From CBDBJK01 sp965206395 (GTDB taxonomy: Bacteria > Chloroflexota > Dehalococcoidia > Lucifugimonadales > CATOSD01), in contig CBDBJK010000034.1 of the NCBI GenBank assembly GCA_965206395.1, positions 186,001 to 250,000 of the forward strand: 64,000 nucleotides of DNA. The letters are read 5' to 3'. Shown one piece after another: positions 9,727 to 19,986 of the stretch; within the stretch, counting starts at the first letter, position 1, and each line of letters opens with the position of its first letter. The position numbers and the translations under genes are program-made. A model generated the notes under the pieces. It worked only from the letters and a program-made list of their open reading frames with translations, did not search any database and was not told the DNA's origin.

Positions 9727-9743
9727 TAATGGGGTCCACCTTA

Positions 9744-10681
9744 CTATTCCCCTGCCTGATGTCACGTGCAAGGCTGCGCACAAGGCCCGCCTGGATGAAT
9801 CTTTCAATCAGGTGGGCCGCCCCGATCAGGCGTGCAATCGGGTGATTTGCGGGTCTCACACGAAACATATTCCAATGTTTAGCAGACATGCCTTTGATTC
9901 TGGGTAGACGCTTGCGCAGCCTTCTTAGTTCGCGGGCTTCTTCGGCAGGCTGCACGAAGGATAGCAGGCCGGAAGCACTGATGAGTGCTGCCTTGAGCGC
10001 GAGCAACCGTGTGGAGTCAGGCTCTCTTCTGAGCCGCATAAGTGACGATATTGGCATTCGCTCGGCTAGCTCAACGAACGGCTTGCGGTTAGAGGCGTAG
10101 CCAAGAGCTTCCATAATGGATCTGTACAATACCTGATCTGGATAGCCGTTTGCTAGCTCCAGGGCGAAGCCTCGACTCTTGGCGAGAAACCTTTTTTCAC
10201 CCGCACGGTCGAGCAAGTGCCACAGAGAATGCTCGTCCAAAGCCTGCAAGTGCGGCAGGCTATAACCGGGCGTGATTTCCAGGCGCTCCAAGTGAGGCAC
10301 ATGAGAAGCAAGCGACGCCACCGGAACATTGATTCCTGTCTGCTGCCTGGATGTCGTGCTATGTTTTGGCTTGAGCACGACGTGGAGAATAACGCCGTTG
10401 TAGTTGGGATCTGTGTCGTGGTGATGGCTGTGCCAGTCGGGGGCGTTCAAATGCAACTCGACATCGCCGGTTATCTGGTCGCCGTTCTCGGTGATAATAA
10501 TAGCGTCGTGAAAGTCCGGCCCCGCGCGCGAGTTTGCCCTGCCAGGATATATTACGCGAAACCGCCTGCCGTCCTCAGTCGATAGCCCTTCAGGAATGAC
10601 ATGGGCCTTTTGCCACAGCACGCCCAAAGCGCGCTCGGAGGCTACTTCGCTCTTGTGTTTCTCTGCGATTTTTAAAGGCAT
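9744..10681 (-). pseudogene. DUF2851 family protein, C-terminus removed by IS3
   Basis: The reading starts at 10681 (GGAGTC upstream) and matches the DUF2851 family, whose N-terminal signature is seen as VIYPGRANSRAGPDFHDA and GDVELHLNAPDWHSHHHD. The family has no firmly known function; family members are usually over 400 residues. Here native sequence ends near residue 312 at the IS boundary (9743) and translation continues a few codons into the IS to 9701. The missing part is the conserved C-terminal third. Loss of function is likely. The gene follows the nickel/cobalt permease by only 80 bp on the same strand. Confidence 0.7.
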
Positions 10682-10761
10682 TGAGGTTGAGACTCCGGCG
10701 ACGTTCCATGCGAATAATACTGCAGTCTCGTTACAAGTGCCAGAGGGAAAAATCACATGGC

Positions 10762-11514
10762 TCAGAAAGGAATCAGAGCAGTGTCAAACGCGATATCGGA
10801 CATCAATGCGACGCCGAAGATGACGCTCGCTGTGCCCGCGATACCTGAAACGGCGCGGTTTATTTTCGTGAAATTGGCGCTGAAGGCGAATGGCACGCCC
10901 AGGAGCAGAGTGATTGCTCCCATGGACACCATCGTCCCGACGCCAAAAAGTATGAGATAGCCTATCCCTGCCCAGAACGAGGAGATTTCCGGAAGCAATA
11001 TCAGCATTACGGCGGCACTTCCCGCCAGACCATGCACTACGCCTATCAAGTATGACTTCAGCCGGAAGAAGGGCTTTCCTGGTTGAAAGAACCCGTGAGG
11101 CTTCTCTACCTCAGAATCGTCTGACGGGTCGTGTGTTGCATGTATGTGGGCATGAGGGCCGTGGTCTTCGCTAGCATGTGCGTGCGCGTGAAGGCGGCCA
11201 CGCCGAAGGTTCCAAAACACCTGCACTCCCAAGAAGATGAGCATGATTGCCACGCCGAACTCGAACGCCGGGGCAACCGTTTCGTACCGACCAAGCACAG
11301 ATTCCTTTAGCAGGAGAATAATAATGCCTAGAATTAACAGAGGAGTCGTGTGTCCGAGTCCCCATGAGCCGCCGATCCAGATGCCCCGCCAGGCGTTGCG
11401 GTATTCTCCGACAATGGTCGATACGGCGACGACGTGATCAGCGTCGGTGGCGTGCCTCAGACCTAAAAGAAAACCCAGAGTTAAAGCTGCTATTGCACCA
11501 GATTGCAAGTCCAT
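10762..11514 (-). CDS. Nickel/cobalt permease (NiCoT/HupE-UreJ-like)
   Basis: The 250-residue membrane protein carries the NiCoT signature HX4DH in LRHATDADHVVAVS in the first helices, the segment that binds the metal. About six membrane helices can be drawn. A histidine-rich cytoplasmic loop (HAHAHASEDHGPHAHIHATH) fits transition-metal handling. It lies 125 bp downstream of a Fur-family regulator on the same strand, which suggests metal-dependent co-regulation. Nickel versus cobalt cannot be decided; no urease, hydrogenase or cobalamin gene is in the window. Confidence 0.85.
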   Translation of the reverse strand: MDLQSGAIAALTLGFLLGLRHATDADHVVAVSTIVGEYRNAWRGIWIGGSWGLGHTTPLLILGIIILLLKESVLGRYETVAPAFEFGVAIMLIFLGVQVFWNLRRGRLHAHAHASEDHGPHAHIHATHDPSDDSEVEKPHGFFQPGKPFFRLKSYLIGVVHGLAGSAAVMLILLPEISSFWAGIGYLILFGVGTMVSMGAITLLLGVPFAFSANFTKINRAVSGIAGTASVIFGVALMSDIAFDTALIPF

Positions 11515-11639
11515 GATTTCCCGCTCCTCCTCGTCGGTCGCTGCATGAGCTATTGCTCGACCTCTTTCAAGCTGTCATGCAGTTGCGCTTCGAGTAAACC
11601 GGCCTCTGACGGCGGTCTACATTACAAGCCAAGGCGACG

Positions 11640-12077
11640 TTAAGTGCTTTCCGCCTTCTGCCGACAGATTTCGCATACGCCGAAGATGGCGAAGTGGTCA
11701 ATGTCGGCCTTAAATCCGTAGTCGTCCAGTATCTCGGCCCCCAGGTTCTCTAGAAAGCGGTCGTCGAGCAAAGTTACGCCATCGCAATCCCGGCAGATCA
11801 AGTGATGGTGGCGCACCTGTTCGATCCATTCATATCTGGATTCGCCTCCACCCATATCGGTTTCTGAAACGAGCCGCATCTGCTTGAGAACGCTCAAGGT
11901 CCGGTAGACGGTCGAGGCGTCTATATAGGGATACGACTCCTTGACCTCTTCCAGAATCTCCGTTGCCGTGACGTGGCCCTCGGCGTGCCTCACCGCCGAG
12001 AGAATCATGAGCCGCTGCGGCGTGAGTCTGTGCCCGGACTCCTTCAGAGCCTGCGCCATTGTTTGCTGACAACTCAT
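11640..12077 (-). CDS. Fur-family metal-responsive transcription regulator
   Basis: The 145-residue protein has the winged-helix of the Fur family (RLTPQRLMILSAV, YIDASTVYRTLSVLK) and the dimerisation part with metal ligands HHHLICRDCD and CEIC. Two CXXC pairs suggest a structural zinc site. It could be Fur, Zur, PerR or Nur; the neighbouring nickel/cobalt permease makes a nickel- or zinc-type role plausible but this is inference. It is the first gene of a minus-strand group with the permease and DUF2851. Confidence 0.85.
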   Translation of the reverse strand: MSCQQTMAQALKESGHRLTPQRLMILSAVRHAEGHVTATEILEEVKESYPYIDASTVYRTLSVLKQMRLVSETDMGGGESRYEWIEQVRHHHLICRDCDGVTLLDDRFLENLGAEILDDYGFKADIDHFAIFGVCEICRQKAEST

Positions 12078-12096
12078 TCATCGCTCCTGCAACTAC

Positions 12097-12125
12097 TTGC
12101 AATTACTATGGTACCCAATTAGCAA
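12097..12125. promoter_or_regulatory. Possible Fur-type operator upstream of the regulator
   Basis: An imperfect inverted repeat, TTGCAATTAC on one side and CAATTAGCAA on the other, sits 20-48 bp upstream of the fur-family start. AT-rich inverted repeats of this size are typical of Fur-family autoregulatory sites. The match to any specific consensus was not computed. Confidence 0.3.
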
Positions 12126-12545
12126 CAAGATGTCTATACCAAAACTGTCATCAGCATATAGATGAGTTAGGCATAGAGCGGCAAATTTGAATTCGCAAGC
12201 TCGAATGGATGTATTAGGCCGATTTCAAGAAAATTGGTGGAACCCGGCATGCGATTTTGTGACTGCCCTCTACTCCATAATCATATATAAGGCTTATAAC
12301 TAATATATTACAATTCGTAGTTTGCATGCAGTACTTCATCCATACCCTCTATCGAGTAAGAGACATAAGGCAGGAATCAGAACGACGAAGGCACATTACT
12401 CCTAGCCTGGTACGCTTACCAGTTTGGGAGATAACATGCGCTTCATCACTCTCTACTATTGGGATTGGGCGAGTCCGAATATCGGATGGCGCCTTCGCTC
12501 AGTTAGCGACCTGTCTTCATTTTCATTCGTAAGGATGGGCGTATA
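12126..12545. other. AT-rich intergenic region, no gene seen
   Basis: This 420-bp gap lies between the divergent fur-family and carbonic anhydrase genes. It is richer in A/T than its surroundings, particularly 12280-12325, and probably contains promoters. A 68-codon open frame (12326-12532) has no family resemblance and no convincing ribosome site. I see nothing else definable. Confidence 0.4.
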
Positions 12546-13541
12546 ATGAGCAGCAATCACTGTCTGAGATTTGTGTCTGACACACATAGGCGCTTGGCCC
12601 TGGCTTTTTCAGCCTTCATGATTCTGGTGATAGTCCTAGCGGGATGCGGCAGCACTCAGGCGGCTGAACGCACGGAAGGGTCTACGTCGAGACTCTCTCG
12701 CGGCTCTTCAGACGGACACGAAGCCACCTCCAGGGCTTCAAGCTCCCGCACCAGCCGCACGACCGCCAGCGCCGGACACAGCGCAGCCAGCACAACCCAC
12801 GAGGCCGCCGACGCGGGACATGGAGCCACAGAGACCACTCACGCAAAGGTCGATACGGGCCACCAAGAGGCCCCCCACTGGGCCTACGAGGGAAAGCTAG
12901 GCCCTGGCTACTGGGGCGACCTCGCCGACGAGTTCATCGCCTGCAAGAGCGGCACGAGCCAGTCTCACATCAACGTCCAGTCGTCCTCCGCCATCGACTC
13001 CACGGAGTCTGTGTTCACCAACTACGGCGACACGCTGGTGACCATACTCAACAATGGCAACACTATCCAGCTCAACTACGACGCTGGAAGTGTCGCCTAC
13101 CTCGATGGGCAAGAGTACGAGCTGTTGCAGTTCCACTTCCACACGCCCAGCGAGAACCACGTTGATGGCTCCGCCTTCCCGATGGAGATGCACCTGGTTC
13201 ACAAGAACGCAGAGGGAGGACTTGGCGTCATTGGAGTGCTCTTCGAGGCCGGGGAAGAGAATCCACTCTTCGCTAAGTTCTGGGACTTCCTGCCCAGGAA
13301 GGAAGGCGAGGTTCCCTCAGATTTGAGGATTGACATCACCGACGTTCTCCCAGGCGAGCCGCACTACTACGCCTTCGACGGATCACTGACAGCTCAGCCG
13401 TGCTCGGAGGGTGTGAAGTGGTTCCTGATGGAGGATGCCGTGCAGGCGTCCAGGGGACAGATGGACAAGTTCACGTCGATATTCGGAGCGAACGCGCGGC
13501 TCATACAGCCGTTGAATGGCCGCGTCATCGGAGGATTCTAG
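12546..13541 (+). CDS. Alpha-class carbonic anhydrase, lipoprotein
   Basis: The 331-residue protein starts with a lipoprotein signal (membrane segment then LAGC, cysteine near residue 34). A 70-residue Ser/Thr/His/Ala-rich linker follows with repeated short motifs (AGHSA, AGHGA, TGHQEA). The catalytic domain is alpha-carbonic anhydrase: the start HWAYEG, QSHINVQ in place of the usual QSPIN, and the three zinc histidines in FHFHTPSENH and MEMHLVH. The enzyme interconverts CO2 and bicarbonate outside the membrane. The His-containing linker might bind metal, but that is only suggestion. It stands 55 bp before the kinase gene on the same strand. Confidence 0.9.
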   Translation: MSSNHCLRFVSDTHRRLALAFSAFMILVIVLAGCGSTQAAERTEGSTSRLSRGSSDGHEATSRASSSRTSRTTASAGHSAASTTHEAADAGHGATETTHAKVDTGHQEAPHWAYEGKLGPGYWGDLADEFIACKSGTSQSHINVQSSSAIDSTESVFTNYGDTLVTILNNGNTIQLNYDAGSVAYLDGQEYELLQFHFHTPSENHVDGSAFPMEMHLVHKNAEGGLGVIGVLFEAGEENPLFAKFWDFLPRKEGEVPSDLRIDITDVLPGEPHYYAFDGSLTAQPCSEGVKWFLMEDAVQASRGQMDKFTSIFGANARLIQPLNGRVIGGF

Positions 13542-13596
13542 ATAGCTGGCCCACATATCTGGCCTACGTAGCTGACTCAGAAGGAGAGAAGCAAAT

Positions 13597-14999
13597 ATGA
13601 AGCTGAACATAAGAACCAAACTGATCGGGAGCTTCCTGGTCGTGGTCGCGCTTTTGCTGGTGGTAGCTGCCATCAGCTGGAACGGCCTCAATCAGCTAGA
13701 TGCTGCAGCTGACCACATCGTGCACGAGGCGCTGCCAGAGGACGAAGAGGTCCGAGACCTGGAGTTCCAGCTCGCCTTTCAGACGGAGCTTTACTTCGAG
13801 TACGCACTGACCCTGGACGAAGAGGGCTTGCCGAGAGAGTCACGGAGGCCACAAAAGGAGATAGCCAGCCTAATCGACAGTGTTCAGAAGGGCGTCACCG
13901 AGTCCATCAAGGCCGCCGAGGACGGAACCAGAGAAGTTGGAGAGGGCGTCAAGCTGGCGGAAGAGGCAAGGATAGGCAGAAGGGAGCGTCTTCACAACCA
14001 GAAGGGTTGGTGGTACATCCTTGCCGGATTTTCCCTGATCTTCATGGGCGGCGTCTTTGATATTACTGACAATTACGACAGCTTGAACAGGTTCCTAATC
14101 GTCGGCGACACGGAAACAGAAGCATTCCTGGAAAAGGTAGTGGGCAATCTCGTCGGCTCCCTCTTGCTATTCGTGGGACTCTGGTATTGGCTCCCGCTGG
14201 TAGCGGCGCTCAGAAGAGCCGAGGACGATCTGAAGAAGTACAACGAAGAGCTTGAGACGCGGGTTGAGGACAGGACCGCCGAGCTTGGGAGGACCAACAA
14301 ACGGCTGAATCAAGAAGTCGAGGAGCGCGCACGGGCGGAGGAGCAGGCATCCGTCTCGCTCCAGAACAGAGAGGTACTGCTCAAGGAGATTCACCACAGG
14401 GTCAAAAACAACGTGCAGGTCATCTCCAGCCTGCTTTACCTCCAGTCCAATTGCACAGAAGACGAAGAAACGAAGTACATGTTCAAGGAGAGTCAAAACC
14501 GGGTCAGGTCTATGGCGCTCATCCACGAGCGGCTGTACCAGTCCGAGGACCTCACGATGGTCGACTTCGCCGAATACGCCCAAAAGCTGACAGCGGAGTT
14601 GTTCCGCTCCTACGGACTCAATCCTATGGCCGTCACAATAGAGATTAACACCGAGAATGTGTTTCTGAGCGTAGATACGGCGATTCCATGCGGGCTGATA
14701 ATCAACGAGCTGGTGTCGAACGCGCTTAAACACGCCTTTCCAGATGGCAGAGCGGGCGAGATCAGCGTCCGCCTTCACGAAGAGGAGGACGGCACGTATA
14801 CGCTGTCGGTAAGCGACAACGGAGTTGGGTTCCCAGAGGGTGTGGACTTTCGCAACACCGAGTCGCTGGGCATGGAGCTTGTAAACAAGCTGACCAGTCA
14901 GATTGATGGTGCCATCGCGTGAATGACGCCGACGGAACAGAGTTTAAGATCGCGTTTCCAGAATACACTGAGCTAATAGAGGTAGAGGTAACAGCATAA
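13597..14999 (+). pseudogene. HisKA_2-type histidine kinase with MCP-like N-terminus, frameshifted near the end
   Basis: Residues 1-75 look like the start of a methyl-accepting chemotaxis protein: a membrane helix (residues 10-26) and a short sensor helix region. Residues 86-124 (QKEIASLIDSVQKGV, AAEDGTREVGEGVKLAEEA) match the methylation-helix region of MCPs. From residue 128 a different membrane-anchored kinase begins, with two helices (139-155, 181-202), a coiled coil, the phospho-acceptor box LLKEIHHRVKNNVQV (His267 region) and an ATPase domain (NELVSNALKHAF, SVSDNGVGFPEG). One base is missing near 14918, so the frame stops at 14922; the other frame completes VNDADGTEFKIAFPEY and ends at 14999, overlapping the next ATG. 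Only the last 25 residues are affected, so activity may be partly preserved. Confidence 0.75.
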
Positions 15000-15852
15000 T
15001 GTCAGTTGCACAGATATTGGTCGTCGAGGATGAAAGCGTAGCCGCAATACACATCCAAAGGGCGCTGAAATCGCTGGGGTATGAAGTCCCCGCAGTTTTT
15101 GATACCGGTGAAGAAGCGATAGTTAAGGCGGGAGAGATTCAGCCTAACCTCGTGCTGATGGACATCATCCTGAAGGGGAAAATGGATGGCGTTGAAGCCG
15201 CAGAGCTAATCCGCTCACGCTATGACATACCGGTGATCTATCTCACTGCATCTTCAGACTCCAGCACGTTTCAGCGAGCAAAGGTCACGGAGCCTTTCGG
15301 GTACATCCTCAAACCCTTCCAGGAAGCTGTGCTGCGCACTACAATTGAGATAGCGCTCTACAAGCACGAAATCGAGAGCAACCTGAAACAGAAACCCGAA
15401 GAAGTAGAGGCCCTTTACGCGGTGGCGCGTATATTGGCTCAGCCCTGGAGCTTCGAGGAGAAGTGTAAGGGTATCCTGGAGGCGCTAACCCAGATTGCCC
15501 GTGCGGACATGGCGACTATGAGAGTCCTGGACCTGGATGACAAGATGCTTCATCTGGTTGCTTCCGCTGGCACGGCAAACTGGCGCAGGCCGGAAACTCT
15601 TTCTCTGGAGCGCAGCATATCGGGCAAGGCTTTCCAGGAACGCGAGCCTGTTGTGGTCAATGACTTCCTGACGCATCCTCTAAGGGCCCCGCCGCCGTCG
15701 AACAGGGTATCAGGTCGCTGTTGTCTCTACCTATCAGAGCAGAACGGTGGACGTTGGGAGTAGTCAACCTGGCCTCACGCAACCCTAACCAATTCCCGCC
15801 CAAACTGGTCAGTCTGCTATCGGGCATCGCAGATGGACTGGGCACCCTCTAG
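14999..15852 (+). pseudogene. Response regulator receiver-GAF protein, frameshifted in the GAF domain
   Basis: Residues 1-120 form a CheY-like receiver domain: acidic pocket VVEDES, phospho-acceptor Asp in LVLMDIIL, conserved Thr in YLTASS and Lys in ILKPFQ. A linker and a GAF domain (from about residue 135) follow. Near 15680 one base is missing: the first frame ends at 15763, while the -1 frame gives AAVEQGIRSLLSLPIRAERW, GVVNLASR and SLLSGIADGLGTL, the expected GAF ending, and stops at 15852. The gene overlaps the end of the kinase gene (TAATG), so the two are a translationally coupled two-component pair. Confidence 0.78.
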
Positions 15853-15950
15853 AGGAAGCGGGAGTTCAGTGGCAGTTTCAACACGGAACCCTCGCTTCCT
15901 CAACCAACGTAATTGATTTATCCTCATTAAACCAGGCGGAGGTGCCAGAA

Positions 15951-16481
15951 GTGGTAGTATCTACCGAGAGCATTGCAATAGAAAAGCAGCGAGTGGTCTT
16001 CGACCTCGCTTCCGAAGCCTATGGCGTTGACATAGGCGCGGTTAGGGAGATCATACTTATGCAGGACATAACCAAGGTACCCAAAACCCCCGACTTCGTG
16101 GAGGGGGTCATCAATCTCAGGGGCAAGGTCATTCCCGTCGTTGATCTTCGCAAGAGATTCGAGCTTCCTGTCCCAGAGGAGCAAAGCAAGGACAATCGCA
16201 TCGTGGTAGTCAATATCGTGGGGCAAGACATCGGTGTAATGGTGGACGCGGTCACCGAAGTGCTGCGCATCGCTACAGATTCCGTTGCCCCACCGTCATC
16301 GGTGATTACTGGAACTGATTCGGAGTATCTGCTCGGCATCGTAAAGCTTGAAAGCAGACTCATCATACTTCTGGACCTGGAAAAGGTGCTCACCGAGGAA
16401 GAAAGGGCCACGTTGTATGATGGTAATCTGGATGCTGCGACACCAGCGGGCGAGGTATCAGAACCAAAAGCTGTCGGTTAA
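15951..16481 (+). CDS. cheW: CheW-like chemotaxis coupling protein
   Basis: The 176-residue protein is a single CheW domain: VVFDLASEAYGVDIGAVREI, VEGVINLRGKVIPVVDLRKRF and a C-terminal ILLDLEKVL segment. CheW links chemoreceptors to the CheA kinase. GTG at 15951 is preferred over GTG 15942 because GGCGGAGG ends 8 nt before it. No cheA is present in the window; the MCP-like piece inside the upstream kinase gene suggests that a receptor gene once preceded cheW. A strong terminator follows at 16529. Confidence 0.88.
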   Translation: MVVSTESIAIEKQRVVFDLASEAYGVDIGAVREIILMQDITKVPKTPDFVEGVINLRGKVIPVVDLRKRFELPVPEEQSKDNRIVVVNIVGQDIGVMVDAVTEVLRIATDSVAPPSSVITGTDSEYLLGIVKLESRLIILLDLEKVLTEEERATLYDGNLDAATPAGEVSEPKAVG

Positions 16482-16528
16482 ATTATCATCACAGTCCTGA
16501 CGGCGAATCTTTATTTGCCATTTCCGCG

Positions 16529-16566
16529 CCGCCCTCCGAAGCACCTGCCGGAGGGCGGTTTTCTTT
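16529..16566 (+). terminator. Rho-independent terminator after cheW
   Basis: A 10-bp perfect stem, CCGCCCTCCG (16529-16538) with CGGAGGGCGG (16549-16558), is followed by TTTTCTTT. It closes the kinase-regulator-cheW transcription unit. Confidence 0.92.
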
Positions 16567-16701
16567 GCAATCACACACGACCATTTGGCTAGCGAACTAT
16601 ACCCCTGCAACAGTAGGGTAGAAGAAGCGCGATGTAGATGCCTTCGCTAGAGGTAGAATATCTTGCGGAGGGTTTATCAGGTATGTGTGGAGGCCGTCAA
16701 C

Positions 16702-19526
16702 ATGCAGCCAAGGAATCGAATCACTTGGTTTGTCGATTTATTTGAGCGAACTCAGGACTCGTCGTACACGCGGCGGGCCTGTTTACGCTATTGCTCATCA
16801 TTCCTTTGTTATTGATGGCCCCGGACGAACAGGCGTCCGCCGACCCTTCGGGCGAGGTCTTCGACCTTCGAGACGATCTCGACGACCGCTTTCAGTCGCT
16901 GATCCACGGCACCTCATTTCTTGTCGAGTCCCGGAGCGGAGACATTCTCACGCAGGCTGCCCTTTGGGAGTTGTATCAGAACACGCAAAGGCTGCTTCGC
17001 GCCGACGAAAGAGGAGAACTAGCGCCAAACGGCCTTCCCTTACAGCGATACCTGTACGAAGCGTTCGATCTGGACACCAACCGCCTCGTAGTCGGCGTCA
17101 CGACCATTGCTGACGCCGTCCAGCAGGTGCTTGTCAATGACCCTCGCTTTGGAGTTTCCCTTGAGAACGCCACCGACGGACAGGTAAAGTCGGTAATCTC
17201 TCAACTGCTATTGGACCCACAAACCAGCGGGCTTGCCGACTCTCTGTCTATCAACGCGAAGGTGACCGAACTCAACGTCAATAGGGAAACAATCGGGTAC
17301 TGGGCATCTCCGGCATTGGTCTTCAACGTTCTTGCGGACAATGAGAGATTGGGTGGAGGAACCCTCAACATCGGAGTCGGCGGTGGGGAGACAGACCAGG
17401 GCAAAGAGCAGTTCAATCGAAATGTCCAGCAGTTCTTGCGCGGTGACGAACAGAACTACCGACTGTGGGGTATTGCTATCGACGCCAACCTTGAGGCAGA
17501 CGACGAAGGGAAAATCGCGGGGCTGTTCATCATGTTTACCGTCATAGCTGCGGTGATAATCGTTGGTATTAGCCTGCGCTCATACTGGGCGATGGCCCTC
17601 ACAGGCGCGGGCCTTGGCATCTTGATGATTTGGCTCAAAGGCATATCCAACCTTGTGGGAATAAAAGGCGGCCTGATTATCGAACTCATCGTTCCGATTG
17701 CGATGATCTCCCTGGGCGTCGATTTCGCCGTACACGCCATTCGGCGCTATCAAGAGGAGAAGAACGAAGGTTTTGCTCCCAGCCAAGCGCTGCGCGTAGG
17801 ACTCGTAGGTGTTCTGGGTGCGCTGACGCTGGCGATGTTCAGCGACAGCATCGCCTTCCTCTCCAACGTATCATCGGGCATAGAGTCGATTGTCCACTTC
17901 GGTGTCGCCGCGACCATAGCGGTTGTGTCGTCGTACATAGTGCTCGGTGTGGTGCTTCCACTGGTGATGATGCGGATTGACCAGGTAAAAGGGCCAGACA
18001 GAGTATTCTCCTCGACTCCTCATAAGGTTGTCACAATCGTTGGTGGCGTCGGCGCGGCTGTGCTTTTCGGAACAGGAATTATCCTGATGGTGGCGATTAG
18101 CCAGGGATTGGGTCTTCTCGTGCTCGTCGGGTCTATAGAGGGCTTCATTGTAGTTCCCATGCTTGTGATGAATCACCGCAATAGAGGCCGCAAGCCTGAT
18201 TTTGAAGATTCGACAGGTGCGATTGCGTCCGCGCCGCGAGACGAATCCAGAGGAATACGCTGGATTGAAGGCCTTGTTACCAGGTTGCCACATTTCGCGC
18301 CAGGCCTGCTGATAATCACGCTGGGTGTGACCGCATCCGCGGTGTTGCTCGCTGTCAATCTCGAACCCACTTTTGACGTTAAGGATTTTTTCTCCAATGG
18401 CTCGGATTTCGTCGTAGGCCTGGACAAGCTAGATGAGCACGTGGGCCCCAGAGGGGGTGAGCCAGGAATCGTTTATATCGAAGGCGACCTTACTGACACG
18501 GTAGCTTTGTCCGCCATACAGCAGTTCGTTGACAGGCTTTCCAATAATCCGTATGTGGCGAAAGACGCGAGCGGAGAGGTCGGTGGTAGGACGAGGCTGC
18601 CGGGTCTTTTGAAACGATTGACAGGCAGTGAGTACGCGCAATCGCAAGTGCAACTCGCAACCGGTGTGCTCATCACGGACCTGAACGGCGACGGCTTCCC
18701 TGACTCAAGCGAGCAGGTGAAGGCTGCCTATGACTACATGACCGAGAACGGGATTCCATTGGACGAATCGACCCTGGTGTTTGACCCCAGCCAGGTCAAA
18801 GCGGTGTTGCTCCATGACCCGGACGGCGAAGATAGAAACGTAACTACGATAACGCTCGGTATCCCCGGTACACGCGAGCAATCCGTAGTCGCAGCCGCCC
18901 GACTGGCGTTATTAGATGACATGAAGGTTCTCGACGAAAGTCCCGCCATCAGTCGTGTGGGGCTGACTGGCTCCCCTTTCACGCGTGAGGCCCGGCTAGA
19001 GGCAACAACTAGGACGCTTCAACTATCTCTGCCCATCTCGGCGGCAGGCGCATTCGTGTTGCTGCTGCTGGTGATGCGGTCTATTCGTTACGCAGTGGTT
19101 ACAGTGATACCTATTGGACTGGTGGTCGCGTGGCTGTACGCCTTCATGTACATGGCGGGGTTTGCATTGAACTTCGTGCCTGCCACCATCGGCGCGATAT
19201 CAGTGGGTGTGGGTATAGACTACTCCATCCACATGACCGAGCGTTTCCGGGAGGAGCTAAGTCGCGCGTCAGACAAGGCGCAGGCGTTGCGACAGGCGGC
19301 GCGAGGAACAGGAGTGGCACTGACAGCCTCAGCCGCATCCAGCATTGTCGGTTTTGCGATTATGGGGTTCGCGCCCATGCCGTTGTTCGCGTCGTATGGC
19401 TTCCTGACAGCAGTCATGATATTCCTGGCTCTATCCGCCTCGATGGTGGTTCTGCCCACCCTGTTGATGATTGTAACTCCGGAGAAGGCCGCCGCGTCCG
19501 ATGAAGCCGAGATATCCCCATCCTGA
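16702..19526 (+). pseudogene. RND/MMPL-family transporter (HAE3-like), frameshifted near the N-terminus
   Basis: The true start is probably ATG 16702, with GGAGG 8 nt upstream, giving QPRNRITWFVDLFERTQ. One base is missing near 16757, after which the main frame continues LVVHAAGLFTLLLIIPLLL and runs to 19526. The long frame by itself can only start from TTG 16791. The remaining 911 residues show two RND halves, each with an extracytoplasmic loop and a helix bundle; conserved motifs are MISLGVDFAVHAIRRY and GVGIDYSIHMTERF. The family moves hydrophobic molecules such as lipids or hopanoids. The substrate is unknown, and no partner protein is adjacent. Confidence 0.78.
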
Positions 19527-19986
19527 AATTTCCCTATCTGATCTGAAACTGAGCTCTGGAGCGACTAACAGGAATTACAATGTCATTCTGAACGGAGTAA
19601 AGAATCTCAACGAGACGTTAATCCTTCCGCGGAAGGACTTCGTCACAGGCTCCTCAGAATGACATATGGTAAGTCCTTTGCTAGAGACAATTGGCCTCCA
19701 TCCTAACCTTCACTAGCCGCTACTACGGGACCTGGTTTCTGCATATGAAGCGAAATAGCAGTACGTGGGTTTAGCAATCAGTGCAGGAATCAGCTAGAGA
19801 GGTTGCGCAAGCTCATGGATTTGCGCTATTCTTCTTGTTGTTCTCTATGTTCGGTCGTTTGGTTGCCATAGAATTCGGCAGCATCAGACGACAACCTCTG
19901 CAAATTGCTATTTAACGGAGGCACTGCATGGTCAGTTGGATGGATCAGCCCAAAAACGAAGTGTCACGTAAGAAAGAAACCTACAG
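19527..19986. other. Intergenic region with repeat and decayed sequence
   Basis: Beyond the repeat at 19581-19664 this 460-bp stretch shows no supported gene. The 3' part (about 19740-19986) lies immediately before a dipeptidase fragment and may be decayed DNA from it, but no clear peptide similarity is readable. Confidence 0.4.
19581..19664. repeat. Dispersed palindromic repeat
   Basis: An 84-bp unit with 11-bp perfect arms, TGTCATTCTGA and TCAGAATGACA, encloses the palindrome TCCTTCCGCGGAAGGA (19622-19637). Repeats opening with GTCATTCTGA are widespread in Dehalococcoidia genomes, from general knowledge. The inner core is the same as in the palindrome at 2779-2810. Confidence 0.75.

Larger units (their letters stand above)
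8421..9743 (+). mobile_element. IS3-family insertion sequence, copy 1
   Basis: The 1323-bp element has imperfect terminal inverted repeats (TGAGGTGGTACCC on the left; TAAGGTGGACCCC read inward on the right). It carries orfA and orfB. An identical-length copy is at 38979-40301; the only difference noticed is one silent base (8653 A, 39211 G). Both flanking genes are cut at the element: the TPP enzyme on the left and DUF2851 on the right. That indicates deletion or recombination around the IS rather than a simple insertion. Confidence 0.92.

Noticed and set aside
12326..12532. 68-codon open frame in the AT-rich gap upstream of the carbonic anhydrase
   Set aside because: No convincing ribosome site, no hydrophobic or domain pattern, and composition like the non-coding flank.
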